Below, piece after piece: positions 6,867 through 9,180 of a DNA stretch of 9,180 bases. How positions within the stretch are numbered: the stretch's first letter is position 1; each line of letters starts with the position of its first letter. Position numbers and translations under genes: made by a program. This stretch comes from an uncultured Bacillota bacterium (GTDB lineage: Bacteria > Bacillota_I > Bacilli_A > RF39 > UBA660). The stretch is taken from the NCBI GenBank assembly GCA_946540075.1, contig CAMNHZ010000033.1, positions 1 to 9,180 of the forward strand, given 5' to 3'. Below the pieces are notes generated by a model. It saw only the letters and a program-made list of their open reading frames with translations, ran no database searches and was not told the DNA's origin.

Positions 6867-7722
6867 AATTATTTATACTTTCATCAATAATTTTATCAAG
6901 AGTTACAATTTCTAAGTCTTTAGATTTAATATATTCTATTATATTAATAATTTCTCTATTTAAATTATTATTTACTTCAAATGATACTATACTTCCCTTC
7001 TTTATACTATTTTTTATATCTTTATATGGATATTCATTTGTTTTAATACTTGGCTTTATCATATAATTTTTATTAGCTAAACATGTATTTAGTTTCTTTT
7101 CATCAAATTTTTCTGTATAACAAAATCTATCTTTTTGTTTACCTACTCTTTTTATTACTGTATCAATCCAGGCAAATGAAGATTCTGTATAACGCATATT
7201 ATCACCTAAATTACCAATTAGATGATCTTTTCTTACCAAGTCTAAGAATAAATCATTATTATCTTCTAACCAGTTATAATCAATAAAAAAATTAGCTTTT
7301 ATACCATAAACATCTAGTATTTTTAATATATTTTTTATATCAGTTTTTCTTCTTACAATAAATATTAATGATACTTCTTTTTTTTCTTTTGAACCACTAA
7401 TTATATAATGATTATAATTATTCTTCACTGTTTTTGATGGTAATACATTTTTATATATCAATAAGTTTTCATCATACTTACCATAACGTCGCATTCTATT
7501 ATAACTTTTATTGATATCTATTTTTCTACCTGATAATCCTGGTATAATTGTATTTCCATCAATAACAGCATCAGTACTATTAAGATTATATTCTTCACTT
7601 TTTTCTTTTATTTTTATCATAATATCATCATATTCCTTAACGACGCTAACTGTTTTTTCAGTGTAATAAAAGCTAAATATAAATAATACGATAAATCCTA
7701 ACACTTGAAAAAACTTTTTCAT
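6865..7722 (-). CDS. membrane-anchored polysaccharide-deacetylase-like protein with lost catalytic motifs (285 aa)
   Basis: Envelope protein with an N-terminal membrane anchor (about 5-20), a juxtamembrane region (about 25-110, including TIIPGLSGRKIDINKSY at 58-74) and a domain from about 115 to 280 that keeps the layout of the NodB deacetylase fold. VSLIFIV (117-123) is followed by DIKNILKILDVYGIKANFFID, then HLIGN (167-171), and a C-terminal strand-helix pattern ending EIVTLDKII. The catalytic residues are gone. The motif-1 Asp pair (normally FDDGP) reads IVRR at 122-125, both motif-2 His positions are replaced in GNLGDNMR (170-177), the RPPY motif reads FCYTE, and the motif-5 His is missing at VSFEV (246-250). 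It is therefore probably not a metal-dependent deacetylase and may bind glycan or act as a scaffold. The ATG at 7722 has GGTGAT (7726-7731). It follows the aminopeptidase gene by 42 bp with no terminator between. Confidence 0.75.
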   Translation of the reverse strand: MKKFFQVLGFIVLFIFSFYYTEKTVSVVKEYDDIMIKIKEKSEEYNLNSTDAVIDGNTIIPGLSGRKIDINKSYNRMRRYGKYDENLLIYKNVLPSKTVKNNYNHYIISGSKEKKEVSLIFIVRRKTDIKNILKILDVYGIKANFFIDYNWLEDNNDLFLDLVRKDHLIGNLGDNMRYTESSFAWIDTVIKRVGKQKDRFCYTEKFDEKKLNTCLANKNYMIKPSIKTNEYPYKDIKNSIKKGSIVSFEVNNNLNREIINIIEYIKSKDLEIVTLDKIIDESINN

Positions 7723-7764
7723 ATTATCACCAATAAAATTATACGAAAAAGTTTTTTATTTATT

Positions 7765-8859
7765 CTATTTTAAATTGAGATGTTTTAATTCATCAAGTAC
7801 AAACTTACCATTTTCTCTAACTAGTTTATCATCAAAATATAGTTTTCCTCCACCATATTCCTCACGTTCTATTAAAACTAAATCCCAATGTATATCTGAA
7901 TCATTACCATTATATGCTTCCTTATAAGCCATTCCAGGAGTAAAATGAATACTACCAATTATCTTTTCATCAAATAATATATCACCAACAGGTTTTAATA
8001 TCTTAGGATTTAATCCAATTGCAAATTCACCTATATATCTACTTCCTTCATCAGTATCAAATATTTCATTAATTTTATCATCTCCTTCATCACATGTTGC
8101 ATTTACTATCTTTCCATCCTTAAATTCTAAAGATACATGATTATAAATATTACCATGATATGGACTTGGCGTATTATAAGTTATCTTACCATTTACACTA
8201 TTCTTAATAGGGGCAGTAAATATTTCACCATCTGGAATATTACACTCTCCTGTACATGGTATTATTGGCATATCCTTAATACTAAATGTTAAATCAGTAT
8301 CAGGTGCGACTATTCTTACTCTATCCGTAGATTCTAACAATTTTTTTAATGGTTTAATATCTTCAGCCATCTTATCATAATCTACATTCATAACATCAAA
8401 GATATAATCATTAAAATCACTATTAGTCATATGAGCTTTAGAAGCTAATGTATTAGATGGATAATTTAACAAAACCCACTTCTTTTCATTAATCTTTATC
8501 TCATTACTTTTATGATTCTTTCTATCTAATTCTTTCCTTATATCTTTTTTTATATTCATACCATTATATTCATTATCAACATATATAATTTTAATGAAAG
8601 CATCAAATAAATCTATTTCAAAAGAATTCATTTTACTTATTAAATCTATCTCTTCCTTATTCGCACCTTCTAATATCTTACTATTAATATCACTATCTAA
8701 TATTTTAACTTGACATAAACCACCAACTTGATTAATTTTCTTAATTAAACTTAATATTAATGGTTTAGCATTTATACTTTCTGATGTTATTAATACCTTT
8801 TCATTCTTTTTTATTTTTAATGAATGATTAACTATTGTATCACTTAATTTTTCCATCAT
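7765..8859 (-). CDS. M29-family metallo-aminopeptidase (364 aa)
   Basis: Cytosolic dinuclear-metal aminopeptidase of the thermophilic aminopeptidase family (AmpS/PepS-like), which trims N-terminal residues from peptides. From the chosen start the expected ligands are all visible: Glu212 in DGEIFTAP, Glu278 in RYIGEFAIG, His305 in GSIHF, Tyr312, and His324 with Asp326 in IHWD. There is no signal peptide or membrane segment. The length is somewhat under the roughly 410 residues of better-known members, but no motif is missing. I place the start at 8859 because GAGGGTGAT (8863-8871) lies three bases before it. The in-frame ATG at 8886 adds nine residues, has no ribosome site and sits in a palindrome. 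It is divergent from the Tyr/Gly-rich gene and appears cotranscribed with the deacetylase-like gene downstream. The cellular substrate is unknown. Confidence 0.9.
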   Translation of the reverse strand: MMEKLSDTIVNHSLKIKKNEKVLITSESINAKPLILSLIKKINQVGGLCQVKILDSDINSKILEGANKEEIDLISKMNSFEIDLFDAFIKIIYVDNEYNGMNIKKDIRKELDRKNHKSNEIKINEKKWVLLNYPSNTLASKAHMTNSDFNDYIFDVMNVDYDKMAEDIKPLKKLLESTDRVRIVAPDTDLTFSIKDMPIIPCTGECNIPDGEIFTAPIKNSVNGKITYNTPSPYHGNIYNHVSLEFKDGKIVNATCDEGDDKINEIFDTDEGSRYIGEFAIGLNPKILKPVGDILFDEKIIGSIHFTPGMAYKEAYNGNDSDIHWDLVLIEREEYGGGKLYFDDKLVRENGKFVLDELKHLNLK

Positions 8860-8864
8860 ATTAT
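8835..8864 (+). promoter_or_regulatory. weak candidate promoter for the Tyr/Gly-rich gene
   Basis: TTGTAT (8835-8840) and TATTAT (8859-8864) are 18 bp apart on the plus strand, inside and just beyond the 5' end of the divergent aminopeptidase gene. Transcription would start near 8871, giving about 40 nt of leader that includes the palindrome. Both boxes deviate from consensus in very AT-rich DNA, so chance is a real possibility. Confidence 0.3.
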
Positions 8865-8880
8865 CACCCTCGCTAGTTAA

Positions 8881-8900
8881 TTTCATAATATATTATGAAA
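8881..8900. repeat. perfect 20-bp palindrome between divergent genes
   Basis: TTTCATAATATATTATGAAA is its own reverse complement over all 20 bases. It lies between the starts of the aminopeptidase and the Tyr/Gly-rich gene, downstream of candidate promoters for both directions. That position suits a dimeric repressor site or a loopless RNA hairpin. Its right end shares bases with the Shine-Dalgarno site of the plus-strand gene. Confidence 0.75.
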
Positions 8901-8904
8901 GGAG
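8898..8904 (+). promoter_or_regulatory. ribosome binding site of the Tyr/Gly-rich gene
   Basis: AAAGGAG lies six bases before the ATG at 8911, with the first bases of the site inside the 20-bp palindrome. This spacing and strength support translation of the small gene and this start codon. Confidence 0.8.
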
Positions 8905-8910
8905 TTTATT

Positions 8911-9168
8911 ATGAATTATAATTATTATTCTAATACTGGACAAAACTATTCTCCCTATTCACAAACTAGTAATCAATCTTCCTATTATTCTAGTCAAAAC
9001 GACAACAGATTAATAGGTGGTGGAGGTTTTCTTGGACCATTTATTCTTGGTGGAATAACTGGTGGATTACTTGCACCTGCTTTTAGTGGAGGATATGGTT
9101 ATGGTAATAGACCATGTTGCCCTGTGTACTATGCTCCATATCCTTATTATGGTCCATATTATAGATAA
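8911..9168 (+). CDS. small Tyr/Gly-rich protein, function unknown (85 aa)
   Basis: Not recognised by name. The protein has three parts. Residues 1-32 are a Tyr, Asn, Ser and Gln-rich tail of low complexity. Residues 35-59 are hydrophobic and Gly-rich (IGGGGFLGPFILGGITGG and on), long enough for one membrane segment and with Gly spacing like a glycine zipper. Residues 60-85 are Gly, Tyr and Pro-rich with a Cys pair at 69-70. By my count 16 of the 85 residues are Tyr and 15 are Gly. Small proteins with a similar Gly-rich core and aromatic tails occur in Bacillota, some near coat or envelope genes, but no function can be assigned. It is the only plus-strand gene, has a good ribosome site at 8898-8904, and is divergent from the aminopeptidase. 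The last 12 bases of the window after its stop hold nothing I can call. Confidence 0.7.
   Translation: MNYNYYSNTGQNYSPYSQTSNQSSYYSSQNDNRLIGGGGFLGPFILGGITGGLLAPAFSGGYGYGNRPCCPVYYAPYPYYGPYYR
8915..8943 (-). promoter_or_regulatory. candidate promoter for the aminopeptidase/deacetylase-like pair
   Basis: On the minus strand TTGTCC (8938-8943, 4 of 6 consensus bases) is 17 bp from a perfect TATAAT (8915-8920). Transcription would start near 8908 and run through the palindrome, leaving about 49 nt before the start at 8859. The promoter lies entirely inside the first codons of the opposite-strand Tyr/Gly-rich gene. Confidence 0.5.
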
Positions 9169-9180
9169 CATACAAAAAAA

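Noticed and set aside
7083..7286. Plus-strand open frame of 67 codons
   Set aside because: It is antisense within the deacetylase-like gene, without a ribosome site or recognisable sequence.
7723..7764. Promoter from a TATAAT at 7738-7743 before the deacetylase-like gene
   Set aside because: No matching -35 box exists at 16-18 bp and the implied start would fall nearly on the ribosome site, so cotranscription with the aminopeptidase is more likely.
8860..8886. Aminopeptidase start at the ATG at 8886
   Set aside because: No purine-rich site precedes it, it lies in the palindrome, and the added residues encode the ribosome site of the better start at 8859.
1..9180. Mycoplasma-type genetic code (TGA as Trp)
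   Set aside because: I saw only TGG for Trp in the long frames, no gene is interrupted by TGA, and cell-wall elongation genes are present.

Overview
The window comes from a low-GC bacterium, most likely a walled member of the Bacillota (an uncultured gut Bacilli/Erysipelotrichia-like lineage is my guess). The supporting signs are very AT-rich DNA, strong purine-rich Shine-Dalgarno sites, consensus TTGACA/TATAAT promoters, a radC-mreC-mreD block, and a heterodimeric ABC exporter of the Firmicute type. It is not a mycoplasma with the TGA=Trp code: I saw only TGG Trp codons in the reading frames, and the MreC/MreD cell-wall elongation proteins are present. No phage, transposon, CRISPR, rRNA or tRNA was seen.

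Layout, from the right end leftward, since almost everything is on the minus strand. (1) A small Tyr/Gly-rich protein on the plus strand (8911-9168) is divergent from the minus-strand genes; a perfect 20-bp palindrome (8881-8900) lies in the gap. (2) A minus-strand pair follows: an M29-family aminopeptidase (7765-8859) and a membrane-anchored polysaccharide-deacetylase-like protein that has lost its NodB catalytic residues (6865-7722), closed by a hairpin over its stop codon. (3) Next is a minus-strand cluster of a membrane-anchored SPOR-like protein (6312-6779), RadC (5645-6325), MreC (4737-5597) and MreD (4240-4740), closed by a clear intrinsic terminator (4192-4221). (4) A perfect consensus promoter (4154-4182) then drives two overlapping genes for a heterodimeric ABC exporter (1825-4041 and 18-1832).

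How the genes fit together: MreC and MreD are membrane parts of the elongasome that directs side-wall peptidoglycan synthesis. The SPOR-like and deacetylase-like proteins also look like envelope proteins with short N-terminal anchors, so the middle of the window looks like a cell-envelope neighbourhood. MreB, which normally lies between radC and mreC, is missing here. The exporter is a separate transcription unit with one intact and one degenerate ATP site.

The strongest oddity is RadC. Its whole reading frame contains no ATG, GTG or TTG codon, so an ordinary gene caller would miss it. A strong Shine-Dalgarno sequence inside the end of the upstream gene points to a CTG start at 6325. I found no convincing new defence or mobile system in the window.
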